Shown piece by piece: positions 7,112 to 13,100 of a stretch of 13,100 bases of DNA (position 1 is its first letter; each line of letters begins with the position of its first letter). Source of the DNA: Candidatus Anoxychlamydiales bacterium (GTDB lineage: Bacteria > Chlamydiota > Chlamydiia > Chlamydiales > SM23-39); NCBI GenBank assembly GCA_011064905.1, contig JAAKFW010000022.1:1-13100 (forward strand). The letters are read 5' to 3'. Made by a program: the position numbers and the translations under genes. The notes below the pieces were generated by a model. It had not been told where the DNA came from, ran no database searches, and saw only the letters and a list, made by a program, of their open reading frames with translations.

Positions 7112-8529
7112 GTTCTTGTTTTCTCACATTTGCAAATGGTTCCTGTTGAATAAGCTAAATCTGCTATTGATGAATACCACTCTTTTTTTCCTTGCACATA
7201 TTTCTTCCTAGCATCTTGCAAAAAACTCTGAGCTGATAAAACATCTAAAATGTCATTAAGCCCCGCTTTATATTTTAAAATAGCAATATCATATCGTTTA
7301 TTTGCTGTTTCTAAATATTCCTTGGTGTATTTTAGCGTTTCTGAAGCAATCTTTACCGAGAAGTGGGAGTTTGTAACTTCTTTAATAACTTCGAGTTCCA
7401 TTTTTTGAAGATTAGCTTTTGCTTTTGCAAAATTTGCTTTTTGTTTTACAACTTCATTTTTATCATAAAAACCTTTAAATAGAGGGAATTTAAGCTTTAA
7501 TAAAAAAGTATAGTGAAAGTCTTCTTGATGATGTTTTTGATAATAATCTTTGCCTAAATCAAAATCTGCTGTGATTGTTGGGAAAAATTGAGATTTTGCT
7601 AAATTTAGATTTGCTTGATTTTCTTCTAAATTTGCTTCAGATGCTAATAGATCAGGTCTATTTGTTTGAGCTTCAGTTATTAAACTATCCACACTTGTAA
7701 GAATAATGTCAGTTGAAACTTCTTCAGGAAATTTTTCTATTGAAATTTCTATATTTGCTGGGAGGCCAATATTATTTATTAAACTTGCATATGAAAATTG
7801 AATAGCTTTTTTTTGTTCAATGAAATTAATCTTTGTTTGTAAATAGTTAGTTCTTGCTTGGGTGATATCATCAATGGAGCCTGCTCCTGATTCAAACTTT
7901 ACAAAAGCTGCATCTAGAGTTGTAGTTGCTGTATCTAAATCTTTATCTAATGCTAAAAGCTCAGCTTTTTGAAGTTCTAAATTATAATAATCATCCATAA
8001 TAGTTTTTATAACACTCTGAATCTGTCTATTGTGGGTTAAATCAGCAAAATATAGCGCTTGGCGAGCTGCTATGGATGTATTTTTAATCTTTCCAAAATC
8101 AAAAACAGTATAAGTAATATTTACTTCAGGTGTATATGTTGTTTGGTTAAATGTTTGGGAAAATCCAGGTAGTACGTTAGACGATCTTTCTTTTTCATAA
8201 CTTCCTTCAACATCTATTTCAGGAAAATATTTAGATAAACTCTGACCATAAGATGCTGCTTTTGATTTAGCTTCTGCCCAAGTCGCTTTTGTGTTGGGAT
8301 TGTTTAACAGACCAATATCTATTAGCTCCGCTAAACTAAGATTTTCATTTTGCAAATTTTCAGGAATTATAGCTTCACAATATTTAGAGGTTATTAAAAT
8401 GCTTTTATCTGCTTTTACCCAACTAGACTGAGGCGACGCAGGAGCTAGAGCTGTAGGATCTAAAACACCTTTTAAACATCCGGTTAATAAAAGCATTAAA
8501 ATGAAAAGATATAAACGAATGATTTTCAT
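7108..8529 (-). CDS. TolC/OprM-like outer-membrane efflux factor, lipoprotein
   Basis: Outer-membrane channel of the OEP (TolC/OprM/NodT) family through which the RND pump expels substrates. 473 residues. A lipoprotein signal ends LLLTGC, so Cys18 is the likely lipid anchor, as in OprM-type factors rather than TolC. Two structural repeats are visible, about 66-256 and 282-465. Each contains a YFP/FFP-type segment after a helix (Y101-F-P; F315-F-P), a strand (FDFG at 143-146; FPLFKGF at 348-354) and a G-x4-5-D helix-start motif (KFESGAGSIDD at 211-221; KYKAGLNDILD at 419-429). Long Ala/Lys/Gln-rich helices fit the periplasmic tunnel. It is the first gene of the operon. The ATG at 8529 has only a distant GGAAGAAG upstream. 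The C-terminal CKCEKTRT is encoded over the junction with the adaptor gene, which overlaps by 4 bp. Confidence 0.93.
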   Translation of the reverse strand: MKIIRLYLFILMLLLTGCLKGVLDPTALAPASPQSSWVKADKSILITSKYCEAIIPENLQNENLSLAELIDIGLLNNPNTKATWAEAKSKAASYGQSLSKYFPEIDVEGSYEKERSSNVLPGFSQTFNQTTYTPEVNITYTVFDFGKIKNTSIAARQALYFADLTHNRQIQSVIKTIMDDYYNLELQKAELLALDKDLDTATTTLDAAFVKFESGAGSIDDITQARTNYLQTKINFIEQKKAIQFSYASLINNIGLPANIEISIEKFPEEVSTDIILTSVDSLITEAQTNRPDLLASEANLEENQANLNLAKSQFFPTITADFDLGKDYYQKHHQEDFHYTFLLKLKFPLFKGFYDKNEVVKQKANFAKAKANLQKMELEVIKEVTNSHFSVKIASETLKYTKEYLETANKRYDIAILKYKAGLNDILDVLSAQSFLQDARKKYVQGKKEWYSSIADLAYSTGTICKCEKTRT

Positions 8530-8720
8530 AATTTTTGTTTTCTTCTTCCTATCTTTGTTAATAGTATTTTTTTAATTATTAAAGAAGTTTTTTTACTTAG
8601 AATCCCAATTTATTTAAATTTTGATATAGACAAAAGCATTTGCAGAAAATAACAAACTTTATCAGAAGGTTATGAGCGGTAAAAAAATAGTAGCTTTTGA
8701 AAGTAATTTAAGGGAAATTA
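8530..8720. other. Intergenic region upstream of the RND operon (191 bp)
   Basis: No open frame worth calling. It separates the co-directional HEPN gene (which ends at 8721) from the outer-membrane factor gene and presumably holds the pump operon promoter, but I see no -35/-10 pair good enough to mark. I found no strong hairpin terminator for the HEPN gene, so read-through from the toxin-antitoxin pair into the pump operon cannot be excluded. Confidence 0.4.
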
Positions 8721-9128
8721 TCAGCTTGTAGCTAGATCTTTTTCTAAAGATTTGAGGTTACTAAAAGTAACTTTCAAGATTGGCAAATAAGTTTTAATAT
8801 TGGTATATATATCATCTGCTAAAGATTCATCATATGTATGTGTGATTTGATTTCTATCTTTCATCATTTGAAGCCAAATTTTTTCATCATCAATTAATTT
8901 ACCTTTATATGCTTCTTCAAAAATTTGGCGTGGAAAAACAGCTGTTTTTCCTTCATATTCTAAAAAAGCTTTTAAGGATTTCCAGAAAAGTTCAAATACA
9001 AATTCAAATCTTTGAATTGATGAATCGATATAAGCGCGATCTTTATCAATACCCTTAGAGAGCATAAATTCTAGCTTTTGTAGAGCTTTTTCTAATTTTT
9101 CTAGTTTATCATGTATTTTTTGAAGCAT
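8721..9128 (-). CDS. hepT: HEPN-domain toxin (HepT/HI0074-like) of an MNT/HEPN toxin-antitoxin pair
   Basis: Probable RNase toxin of a type VII toxin-antitoxin module. The HI0074/HepT family features are clear in 135 residues: IDSSIQRFEFVFELFWKSLK (34-53), the FPRQIFEEAYKGKLIDD segment (65-81), and the active-site motif RNQITHTY at 92-99. That motif is RX4HXY with Arg92, His97 and Tyr99. In studied systems Arg and His form the HEPN ribonuclease site (mRNA or tRNA targets) and the Tyr is the residue adenylylated by the partner nucleotidyltransferase. I place the start at the ATG at 9128, one base after the stop of the MNT gene. An upstream ATG at 9182 would add 18 Lys-rich residues that merely read the MNT C-terminal coding region in another frame and are unlike family N-termini. 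It is transcribed with the MNT gene; the toxin role comes from the family and is untested here. Confidence 0.85.
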   Translation of the reverse strand: MLQKIHDKLEKLEKALQKLEFMLSKGIDKDRAYIDSSIQRFEFVFELFWKSLKAFLEYEGKTAVFPRQIFEEAYKGKLIDDEKIWLQMMKDRNQITHTYDESLADDIYTNIKTYLPILKVTFSNLKSLEKDLATS

Positions 9129-9129
9129 A

Positions 9130-9423
9130 TTATTTCTTATAAAGTACAATTTTTTCTTTTTCAATTCTTTTTTTGAATTCAATATCTTTTATTTCATCAT
9201 ATCTAACAGTATCTACTTGCAAAAGAGTGTCTTTTTCTTCTATTACTTTTAAAATTTCAATCCAATCATCTTTTGATGCTTTTGGACAGATTATTGCAAG
9301 ATCTATATCGGATCTTTCTTGATGTGCATCTCTAGCTCTAGAGCCATATAGCCAAATCTCATCGATAAAACTCATTTTTTTTAATTTATTTATAAATTCA
9401 TAAGGAATTTTTTTTGAGATCAT
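9130..9423 (-). CDS. mntA: Minimal nucleotidyltransferase (MNT) antitoxin, MntA/HI0073-like
   Basis: Small pol-beta-fold nucleotidyltransferase of 97 residues. The signature GS-x10-DxD is exact: Gly27-Ser28, then ten residues, Asp39-Ile40-Asp41 (YGSRARDAHQERSDIDLA). A third acidic residue is available at Asp71 in LLQVDTV. In the MntA/HepT type VII systems such enzymes use ATP to add AMP units to the Tyr of the HEPN toxin and so neutralise it. The gene precedes the HEPN gene by one intergenic base, the same order as HI0073-HI0074 of Haemophilus. A modest GGA lies 5 bases before the ATG, and a candidate promoter with repeated ATCAA elements lies upstream. All catalytic residues appear intact, so an active antitoxin is expected. 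Family name and function are inferred from motifs and pairing. Confidence 0.85.
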   Translation of the reverse strand: MISKKIPYEFINKLKKMSFIDEIWLYGSRARDAHQERSDIDLAIICPKASKDDWIEILKVIEEKDTLLQVDTVRYDEIKDIEFKKRIEKEKIVLYKK

Positions 9424-9459
9424 CTAAATCCAATGTAAAAATCATTTGCTAACAATCCA

Positions 9460-9489
9460 AATATATCAAAAATTCGCATCAAAAATCAA
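9460..9489 (-). promoter_or_regulatory. Candidate sigma70-type promoter for the MNT/HEPN operon
   Basis: On the minus strand, TTGATT (9489-9484) and TATATT (9465-9460) are 18 bp apart. They lie 37 bp or more upstream of the MNT start codon at 9423. The -10 matches consensus at 5 of 6 positions and the -35 at 4 of 6. Chance matches are common in such AT-rich DNA. Confidence 0.4.
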
Positions 9490-9497
9490 GCTTTGAT
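9465..9497. repeat. Clustered ATCAA repeats in the MNT promoter (possible operator)
   Basis: ATCAAAAAT occurs twice as a direct repeat (9465-9473 and 9478-9486, 13-bp period). It is followed by an imperfect palindrome, ATCAA-GCT-TTGAT, at 9485-9497. These lie across the candidate -35 and spacer of the MNT/HEPN promoter, where an autoregulator could bind. Function is inferred from position only. Confidence 0.35.
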
Positions 9498-9541
9498 AAT
9501 TTGATGTTTTCGCTTATTAAGATAATATCCTTATGCATCTC

Positions 9542-9570
9542 TTGACATTTCTAAATTATTGCCTGATACT
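9542..9570 (+). promoter_or_regulatory. Promoter of the yicC-gmk-rpoZ-metG operon
   Basis: A perfect -35 TTGACA (9542-9547), a 17-bp spacer and GATACT (9565-9570) as -10 form the best promoter in the window. It lies 35 bp before the yicC ATG at 9606. A partial ribosome binding site, AAGGG (9595-9599), follows 6 bases before the start. Confidence 0.65.
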
Positions 9571-9605
9571 ATTTTATATATGTGAAATGCTAATAAGGGT
9601 TTTAA

Positions 9606-10487
9606 ATGATAAATTCTATGACAGGTTTTGGAGCCTCTTTAGTTGTTTCAAAAGTTGGAAAACTAACTCTAGAGATAACGACTATTAATAAAAGATTTTT
9701 GGAAGTGAATATTTTTCTTCCAAAAGTTTTTAGCTCTTTTGAAACAGAGATCAGAAAATATATATCTTCAAAAATCGTAAGAGGCCAGGTATCTTTAAAA
9801 TTTGAGTTTTCACCTAGCGAAAAAAATATTTCCTCCATGCTTCCAAGCGCGGCTAATTTGAAAAGCTTAAAAATGGGATGGGAAAAATTATCTAAAGATT
9901 TGGGTTTTAAAAAAGATGAGATAACGCTAGAGTTTTTACTCTCCCAAACAAAATATATTCCTGAAGAGAAAATAAAAGATGTAGCTTCTCTAAAAAAAAT
10001 GATTTTCGACTCAGCTGGAAAAGCTATCGACAGTGTTATTCAAATGAGAAAAAAAGAGGGTTTGGTAATTAAAGCAGATCTAGAGAAAAGAATAATTGCA
10101 ATAAAAAAACAGCTATTATCCATTCAAAAAAAGGCGCCAATTACAAAGAAAAATTTTGAAAAAAGATTAAAAACAAAATTTGAAGATATTTTTAGAGATA
10201 AATCAGAAATTGAAGATAGGCTTTTAAAAGAGGTTGCTATTTTTGCAGATAAGATAGATATCACAGAAGAAATCCTCAGATTGGATAATCATCTTAAAGA
10301 GTTTTTATTGCTTTTAAAAGCGAAACAAACCTCTGTTGGCAGGAAACTAGAGTTCTTGCTTCAAGAATGTTTAAGAGAGGCAAATACCATTGCTTCTAAA
10401 GCGTCTGATGCAGATATCTCAAGAGCTGCTGTTGCAATAAAAGATGAAATCGAAAAAATTAAAGAACAGCTACAAAACATAGAGTGA
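9606..10487 (+). CDS. yicC: YicC/YloC-family endoribonuclease
   Basis: Member of the widespread YicC/YloC family, reported as endoribonucleases acting in RNA turnover (E. coli YicC is linked to small-RNA decay). 293 residues, the usual length. The N-terminal YicC domain begins with the signature MINSMTGFG and continues with EITTINKRFLEVN (23-35) and an arginine-rich RGQVSLKFEF (59-68). The central helical part has the MRKKEG element (147-152). The C-terminal DUF1732 domain has LLKEVAIFADKIDITEEILR (206-225), GRKLEFLLQE (245-254), REANTIASKA (257-266), and ends in the canonical QLQNIE. It is the first gene of the operon, with a good promoter and an AAGGG ribosome binding site. Its stop overlaps a possible GTG start of gmk. 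The order yicC-gmk-rpoZ resembles the Firmicutes yloC-remA-gmk-rpoZ cluster. Confidence 0.93.
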   Translation: MINSMTGFGASLVVSKVGKLTLEITTINKRFLEVNIFLPKVFSSFETEIRKYISSKIVRGQVSLKFEFSPSEKNISSMLPSAANLKSLKMGWEKLSKDLGFKKDEITLEFLLSQTKYIPEEKIKDVASLKKMIFDSAGKAIDSVIQMRKKEGLVIKADLEKRIIAIKKQLLSIQKKAPITKKNFEKRLKTKFEDIFRDKSEIEDRLLKEVAIFADKIDITEEILRLDNHLKEFLLLLKAKQTSVGRKLEFLLQECLREANTIASKASDADISRAAVAIKDEIEKIKEQLQNIE

Positions 10488-10492
10488 TTTTC

Positions 10493-11101
10493 ATGAAACA
10501 AAAACTTTTGGGAAATCTAAAAAAGGGTTTATTTTTTATAATTAGTGCGCCTGCCGGAACTGGTAAAACAACACTAACTCGCATGTTAACAAAAGAGTTT
10601 AAACCGGTAATAGAGAGTGTCTCTTTTACATCAAGAGAACCAAGGAAAGATGAAAAAGAGGGTATTGACTATTTTTTTATAACCAAAGAAGAATTTGAAA
10701 AGAAGATTGAAGAGAATGGTTTTTTAGAGTATGCGAAGGTATTTGATCACTACTATGGGACATCCAAAACTTTTGTTGAGAAAAACTTAAATGAAAAAAA
10801 ACATGTAGTTTTAGTGATAGATACTCAAGGAGCTATGAAATTAAAAAATAGAATTGAGTGTACATATATTTTTATTTCTCCCCCTAGCATTGATACATTA
10901 AAAGAGAGAATGAAAAAAAGAGCAGATATAGATGACAAGGAGATTGAAAAAAGACTTACTTGGGCAAATGAAGAGATGAAACAAATTGTCAATTATGATT
11001 ATAATATAACAAATATGGATCTTGATAAATCCTATGAGGAGCTTAGATCTGTTTTTATTGCTGAAGAGCATAAAGTAAAAAATTTAAAATATTGGGAGTA
11101 A
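10493..11101 (+). CDS. gmk: Guanylate kinase
   Basis: Cytoplasmic enzyme that phosphorylates GMP to GDP with ATP, essential for GTP and dGTP supply. 202 residues from the chosen start (E. coli has 207). The P-loop is SAPAGTGKTT (18-27). The GMP-binding part contains SVSFTSREPRKDEKEGIDYF (42-61), FLEYAKVFDHYYGT (77-90) gives the next conserved block, VLVIDTQGAMKLK (106-118) is the Walker B-like segment, and IFISPPSIDTLKERMKKR (126-143) the lid. The canonical STTR reads SFTSR, a mild variation. Start: ATG at 10493, five bases after the yicC stop, with AGAG about 8 bases ahead. The alternative GTG at 10484 overlaps that stop in GTGA and would add only three residues. The gene is cotranscribed with yicC and the downstream small gene (3-bp gap). 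Confidence 0.95.
   Translation: MKQKLLGNLKKGLFFIISAPAGTGKTTLTRMLTKEFKPVIESVSFTSREPRKDEKEGIDYFFITKEEFEKKIEENGFLEYAKVFDHYYGTSKTFVEKNLNEKKHVVLVIDTQGAMKLKNRIECTYIFISPPSIDTLKERMKKRADIDDKEIEKRLTWANEEMKQIVNYDYNITNMDLDKSYEELRSVFIAEEHKVKNLKYWE
11094..11098 (+). promoter_or_regulatory. Ribosome binding site for the TTG-started small gene
   Basis: GGGAG inside the end of gmk, 6 bases before the TTG at 11105. This strong site, together with an in-frame stop directly upstream and the lack of any later ATG, settles the TTG as the start. Confidence 0.65.
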
Positions 11102-11104
11102 ACC

Positions 11105-11290
11105 TTGAGAAAACCAACATATCTAACTAATGAAAGATTAAAATATAAGTTTAAAAGTTTTTTTGATTTATCGAACTTTGGTATTAAACTTGCAAAAGAA
11201 AGAATTGCAAGAGAAGAGTATGTAACGCTTGTTGAAGTTATCGATGAGCTCGTGAAACTACCAGATGAGTTTAAGCCAGAAGAATTTTAA
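11105..11290 (+). CDS. rpoZ: Small conserved protein between gmk and metG; probable RNA polymerase omega subunit
   Basis: A 61-residue basic protein. The middle part, SFFDLSNFGIKLAKERI (18-34), followed by VTLVEVIDEL (40-49), resembles the omega core helices (NRFELV..AA..RA followed by VTVVAL.EI). An acidic tail, PDEFKPEEF, follows. Omega is a small subunit that wraps the beta' C-terminus and aids RNA polymerase assembly. Position supports the call: rpoZ follows gmk in both gamma-proteobacteria and Firmicutes, and Chlamydia has a small gene (CT031) between gmk and metG. It is shorter than classical omega (about 70-90 residues) and lacks obvious sequence beyond the core, so similarity is weak and the name rests partly on synteny. 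Start is TTG with a strong Shine-Dalgarno. It lies 3 bp after gmk and 2 bp before metG, in one operon. Confidence 0.6.
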   Translation: MRKPTYLTNERLKYKFKSFFDLSNFGIKLAKERIAREEYVTLVEVIDELVKLPDEFKPEEF

Positions 11291-11292
11291 AA

Positions 11293-13100
11293 ATGAAAAA
11301 AAAAGTTCTTATAACGTCAGCGCTTCCATATGCTAATGGACCTATTCATTTTGGTCATATAGCTGGAGCTTACTTGCCTGCTGATGTATATGCTAGATTT
11401 GAAAGATTAAAAGGTAAAGATGTTTTATATATATGTGGATCTGATGAATACGGTGTTGCAATAACTCTAAGTGCTGAATTAGCAAATAGAACCCCTAAAG
11501 AACATGTTGATATTTATCATGAAATGATCAAAAACTTTTTTGAAAAACTAAACTTTTCTTTTGATCATTATTCTAGAACAACAACTGATATCCATAAAAA
11601 ACTCTCTCAAGAGTTTTTTTTAGATTTATATAATAATGGGTATATAGAAGCGAAGACAGAAGATCATCTTTTTTCTGAAAAAGAAAACAAGTTTTTAGCA
11701 GATAGATATGTAATCGGTACTTGCCCAAAATGTGAATATGATAAAGCAAGAGGCGATGAGTGTCCAAAGTGCTCAAGAACTTTTGATGCTAAAGAATTAA
11801 AAAATCCAAGATCTAAGCTGACAAATTCCAAACTTATTTTAAAACCATCGAAGCATTGGTATATGAGATTTGATAAGTTTAAAGATAAGCTAACTACTTG
11901 GATAAAAGATAAAGACTGGAAAGATAACGTTTTAAATTTTTCAAAAGAATATATCAAAGATCTAAGAGAAAGAGCTATTACAAGAGATTCTACATGGGGC
12001 ATTCCCGTGCCTTTAGATGAAGCCAAGGGTAAGGTTTTATATGTTTGGTTTGATGCTCCGATCGGTTATATCTCAGCTACAATGGAGTGGGCAGAAAAAA
12101 TTGGTGAAAAAGAAAAATACAAAGATTACTGGTTTGATGAAAAAACAAAGCTAGTAAATTTCATAGGAAAAGATAACATTCCTTTTCATGCGGTTTTTTT
12201 TCCAGCTATGCTTATGGGGCAAAAAAAGCCATATAAGATTGTAGATGATCTTCCTGCTAATGAATTTTTAATGTTAGAAAAAAGGCAATTTTCAAAATCA
12301 GAGAAATGGTATATCGATCTAAAAACCTTTTTTGAAAAATTCACTACAGATCAAATTAGATTTTATTTAGCATCGATTGCACCAGAGACTCATGACTCTG
12401 ATTTTTTATGGAAAGATTTTCAGATGCATTGCAACTCTGAGCTAGTTGGTAAATTTGGGAATTTTATTCATCGAACGCTTACTTTTATTCAGAGATTTGC
12501 AGATAAAAAAATACCAAAAAGTTATTCCCTAGATGCTATGGATCAAAAGTTTTTAGATGATATCAATAAAAGCATAACCGACATAGACATTGCTTATTCT
12601 AACTACAAACTTAGAAAAGCAACTCAAATAATTATGGAGCTATCTCAGATAGCTAATGTTTATTTCGATCATAAAAAACCTTGGGTTTTAGCTAAAGACG
12701 AATCAAAAAAAGAAGAGCTTTATACCTCACTTAATTTATGTTTAAAATGCATAAAAGCTCTAGCTTTGATGTCAAACCCAATAATTCCAACATCTTCTCA
12801 AAAAATATGGGAGATGATAGGAAATGTTACAAATCTATCTCAACAAAAATGGGATAGTGTAAAAAATTTGAGCCTAGAAGAGGGTAACAAGTTACCTCCT
12901 CCTGAGGTGATTTTTCAAAAAATAGAAGATGAAAAGGTGATAGAAGAGATGGATAAATTAAAAGAAAAATCTGATGATCAAAACATGCCTAAAAAATCTA
13001 TTCAAGATCTAAAAAATGAGATCTCTTATAAGGATTTTGATAAAATCGATATGAGAGTTGGAAAGATAATTGAAGTAGAGAAAATAGAAAAAAGTGAAAA
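11293..13100 (+). CDS. metG: Methionyl-tRNA synthetase (3' end beyond window)
   Basis: Class I aminoacyl-tRNA synthetase charging tRNA-Met, including the initiator. 602 codons are visible and the frame is open at the window end. The N-terminal Rossmann fold has LPYANGPIHFGH, with HFGH (19-22) as the HIGH motif, and ICGSDEYG. The inserted zinc domain has one four-cysteine knuckle: Cys144, Cys147, Cys157, Cys160 (CPKC...GDECPKC). GIPVP, VLYVWFDAPIGYIS and FIGKDNIPFH follow. The KMSKS loop reads QFSKS (332-336), a variant I associate with chlamydial and some other MetRS. The anticodon-binding helical domain contains KPWVLAK. A charged linker leads at about residue 580 into ISYKDFDKIDMRVGKIIEVE, the beginning of an appended C-terminal OB-fold tRNA-binding (EMAPII/Arc1p-type) domain that is cut by the window edge. 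That domain is optional in the family; my recollection is that Chlamydia trachomatis MetRS is shorter (about 550 residues). Confidence 0.96.
   Translation, partial: MKKKVLITSALPYANGPIHFGHIAGAYLPADVYARFERLKGKDVLYICGSDEYGVAITLSAELANRTPKEHVDIYHEMIKNFFEKLNFSFDHYSRTTTDIHKKLSQEFFLDLYNNGYIEAKTEDHLFSEKENKFLADRYVIGTCPKCEYDKARGDECPKCSRTFDAKELKNPRSKLTNSKLILKPSKHWYMRFDKFKDKLTTWIKDKDWKDNVLNFSKEYIKDLRERAITRDSTWGIPVPLDEAKGKVLYVWFDAPIGYISATMEWAEKIGEKEKYKDYWFDEKTKLVNFIGKDNIPFHAVFFPAMLMGQKKPYKIVDDLPANEFLMLEKRQFSKSEKWYIDLKTFFEKFTTDQIRFYLASIAPETHDSDFLWKDFQMHCNSELVGKFGNFIHRTLTFIQRFADKKIPKSYSLDAMDQKFLDDINKSITDIDIAYSNYKLRKATQIIMELSQIANVYFDHKKPWVLAKDESKKEELYTSLNLCLKCIKALALMSNPIIPTSSQKIWEMIGNVTNLSQQKWDSVKNLSLEEGNKLPPPEVIFQKIEDEKVIEEMDKLKEKSDDQNMPKKSIQDLKNEISYKDFDKIDMRVGKIIEVEKIEKSE

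Noticed and set aside
9129..9182. Longer start (ATG at 9182) for the HEPN gene
   Set aside because: The extra 18 residues are a Lys-rich out-of-frame reading of the MNT C-terminal codons. The ATG at 9128, one base past the MNT stop, gives a family-like N-terminus.
9602..9838. Minus-strand open frame opposite the start of yicC
   Set aside because: Antisense to the conserved YicC N-terminus, and no ribosome binding site is evident.
11573..12026. Two minus-strand open frames opposite metG
   Set aside because: Both are antisense shadows of a well-conserved MetRS region (zinc domain and beyond). Their Ser/Leu-rich translations reflect the complementary codons.

Overview
The window looks like chromosomal DNA from an AT-rich member of the Chlamydiae, probably an environmental (amoeba- or arthropod-associated) lineage rather than Chlamydiaceae. 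This rests on three things. The gene set rnhB, gmk, a tiny CT031-position gene and metG is contiguous in Chlamydia trachomatis (CT029-CT032, from memory) and all four are present here in the same order. The MetRS has chlamydia-like sequence features (an HFGH first motif, a four-cysteine zinc knuckle, a QFSKS second motif). Two genes also look like host-interaction factors. The assignment is an inference from recalled synteny and motifs; no search was run.

Layout. Positions 1-1071 (+) hold a probable YopT-like (C58) cysteine protease whose 5' end may lie outside the window. A 31-bp near-perfect palindrome (1145-1175) separates it from rnhB (1177-1830, +). Next come a small membrane protein of the DUF2227/YdjM-like type (-) and, divergent from it, a 146-residue unknown with a bilobed hydrophobic region (+) that is a candidate inclusion-membrane (Inc-like) protein. 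A three-gene minus-strand operon (8529 down to 2909) encodes a complete tripartite RND efflux pump: outer-membrane factor, periplasmic adaptor and inner-membrane RND permease. Upstream of that, also on the minus strand, is an MNT/HEPN pair (9423 down to 8721) with all the motifs of a type VII (MntA/HepT) toxin-antitoxin module. A 182-bp divergent intergenic region carries candidate promoters for both directions. The rest (9606-13100, +) is a compact housekeeping operon: yicC, gmk, an rpoZ-like small gene, and metG, which runs off the right end.

How the genes fit together. The right part is core information processing: RNA turnover (YicC), GMP phosphorylation (Gmk), a probable RNA polymerase omega subunit and methionyl-tRNA synthetase. 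With rnhB it forms the conserved chlamydial block. The roughly 7.8 kb between rnhB and yicC holds accessory functions (membrane proteins, a drug or metabolite efflux pump and a toxin-antitoxin module) placed where Chlamydiaceae have rnhB next to gmk. The most notable items are the YopT-like protease, with its His-Asp spacing matching YopT, the MNT/HEPN module with an intact RX4HXY toxin motif, and the Inc-like protein. No rRNA, tRNA, CRISPR array, transposase or IS end was seen.
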